Of a stretch of 64,000 nt of DNA, positions 63,572-64,000 are shown one piece after another. Source of the DNA: Prolixibacteraceae bacterium (GTDB lineage Bacteria; Bacteroidota; Bacteroidia; Bacteroidales; Prolixibacteraceae). A program made the position numbers and the translations under genes. Location: NCBI GenBank assembly GCA_025210775.1, contig JAOARB010000018.1, positions 1 to 64,000 of the forward strand. Direction: 5' to 3'. Position 1 is the stretch's first letter, and each line of letters starts with the position of its first letter. The notes below the pieces were generated by a model. The model did not search any database, was not told where the DNA came from, and saw nothing but the letters and a program-made list of their open reading frames with translations.

Positions 63572-64000
63572 ATGAAGATACACACCAAACTGCTGTGGTT
63601 GACATTCTTGCTTGCAATATTATCAAGCTGTAGTTCCACAAATTCATATCCAGAAATCTACCAAAAAGATCTAAATCGCGCATTTGCCCAAGCGGGTGAA
63701 AACAGGATTGAACTTGAAAAAGCTTTGGCTCAAACCCCCAAAGATAAGATGGAGGCAATGGCATTCTTAATTGCCTATATGCCAGAGATGGATCTACCTT
63801 CGATCACTTCTGGATATCTTTTGAATAATCTCACTTTAGCATATCAAGCCAAAGAGAAATATCAGTGGGCTGAATCTATTCCTGATTCAATATTCTTTAA
63901 CGATGTCCTTCCTTATGCTTCTATTAATGAACATAGAGATGATTGGAGAAAGGATTTTATGGATCGTTTCTCTAAGTTTATTACACCTCAGATGAACATG
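63572..64000 (+). CDS. Lipoprotein resembling transglutaminase-domain proteins (3' end outside window)
   Basis: The first 143 codons of an open frame that runs off the window. A lipoprotein signal ends LTFLLAILSSC (Cys20). The visible mature part (MEAMAFLIAYMPEMDLPSITSGYL, then SIFFNDVLPYASINEHRDDWRKDFMDRF) matches the N-terminal segment I associate with large Bacteroidota transglutaminase-like lipoproteins; the catalytic Cys-His-Asp region would lie downstream. If so, it could act on peptides or proteins at the cell surface, in keeping with the upstream protease and transporters. The family call is tentative because the diagnostic part is missing. Confidence 0.6.
   Translation, partial: MKIHTKLLWLTFLLAILSSCSSTNSYPEIYQKDLNRAFAQAGENRIELEKALAQTPKDKMEAMAFLIAYMPEMDLPSITSGYLLNNLTLAYQAKEKYQWAESIPDSIFFNDVLPYASINEHRDDWRKDFMDRFSKFITPQMNM

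Noticed and set aside
63457-63764. Two minus-strand open frames opposite the end-of-window lipoprotein
   Set aside because: They lie in the shadow of a plus-strand frame with a clear lipobox and recognisable family pattern.

Overview
The window is from a low-GC member of the Bacteroidota, most likely a Marinilabiliales/Prolixibacteraceae-like marine or gut-associated anaerobe or microaerobe; the phylum is well supported, anything finer is a guess. The evidence is two SusC/SusD pairs, a T9SS type A sorting tail on a secreted nuclease, a MurF-Alr fusion, DUF4492 ahead of cydAB, DUF6155, and several promoters of the Bacteroidota form TTTG-N19/20-TAnnTTTG. Most of the window is chromosomal housekeeping; no insertion sequence, prophage, rRNA or CRISPR array is visible.

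Layout. 1-400: three identical tandem tRNA-Val(TAC) genes. 0.7-2.6 kb (-): secreted endonuclease I. 3-6.1 kb (+): cytochrome bd operon (DUF4492, cydA, cydB) ending in an unlisted 37-residue membrane peptide that looks like a CydX equivalent. 6.1-13.6 kb: queuosine-precursor transporter, Bax inhibitor-1 protein, DUF6155, mfd, ispE and a Sel1-repeat protein. 13.7-23 kb (-): der, era, U32 protein, gpmI, murF-alr, tdk. 23-27.3 kb: a hypothetical gene with rsmI (+), then lysA and lysC (-). 27.3-28.4 kb: a gene-poor stretch holding an array of exact 11-bp repeats that turns back on itself as a large hairpin. 28.4-39.3 kb: isochorismatase-like hydrolase, SIS isomerase, UbiD-type decarboxylase, two small exported orphans, an aminotransferase divergent from alanine dehydrogenase, a PlsC acyltransferase, an HhH/beta-barrel protein and purE. 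39.6-47.7 kb (+): hpt, adk, obgE, PAP2 phosphatase, parE, parC, aroK. From 39.6 kb onward every gene is on the plus strand.

47.8-64 kb (+) is the accessory-looking part. A LytTR response regulator overlaps its LytS-type histidine kinase. They are followed by a 21-bp-periodic repeat of the spacing LytTR proteins recognise, a secreted zinc metalloprotease, SusC/SusD pair 1, a 755-bp regulatory gap with a dyad, SusC/SusD pair 2, and the start of a lipoprotein resembling transglutaminase-domain proteins. With a protease and no carbohydrate-active enzyme in view, this reads as a regulated peptide- or protein-derived nutrient uptake locus rather than a glycan locus; that is inference.

The observations most worth checking are the CydX-like peptide (5957-6070), the 11-bp phased hairpin array (28088-28222), the 20-bp palindrome embedded in the aminotransferase promoter (34076-34106), and the LytTR-like repeats (50101-50163). 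I did not see an obviously unprecedented multi-gene system.
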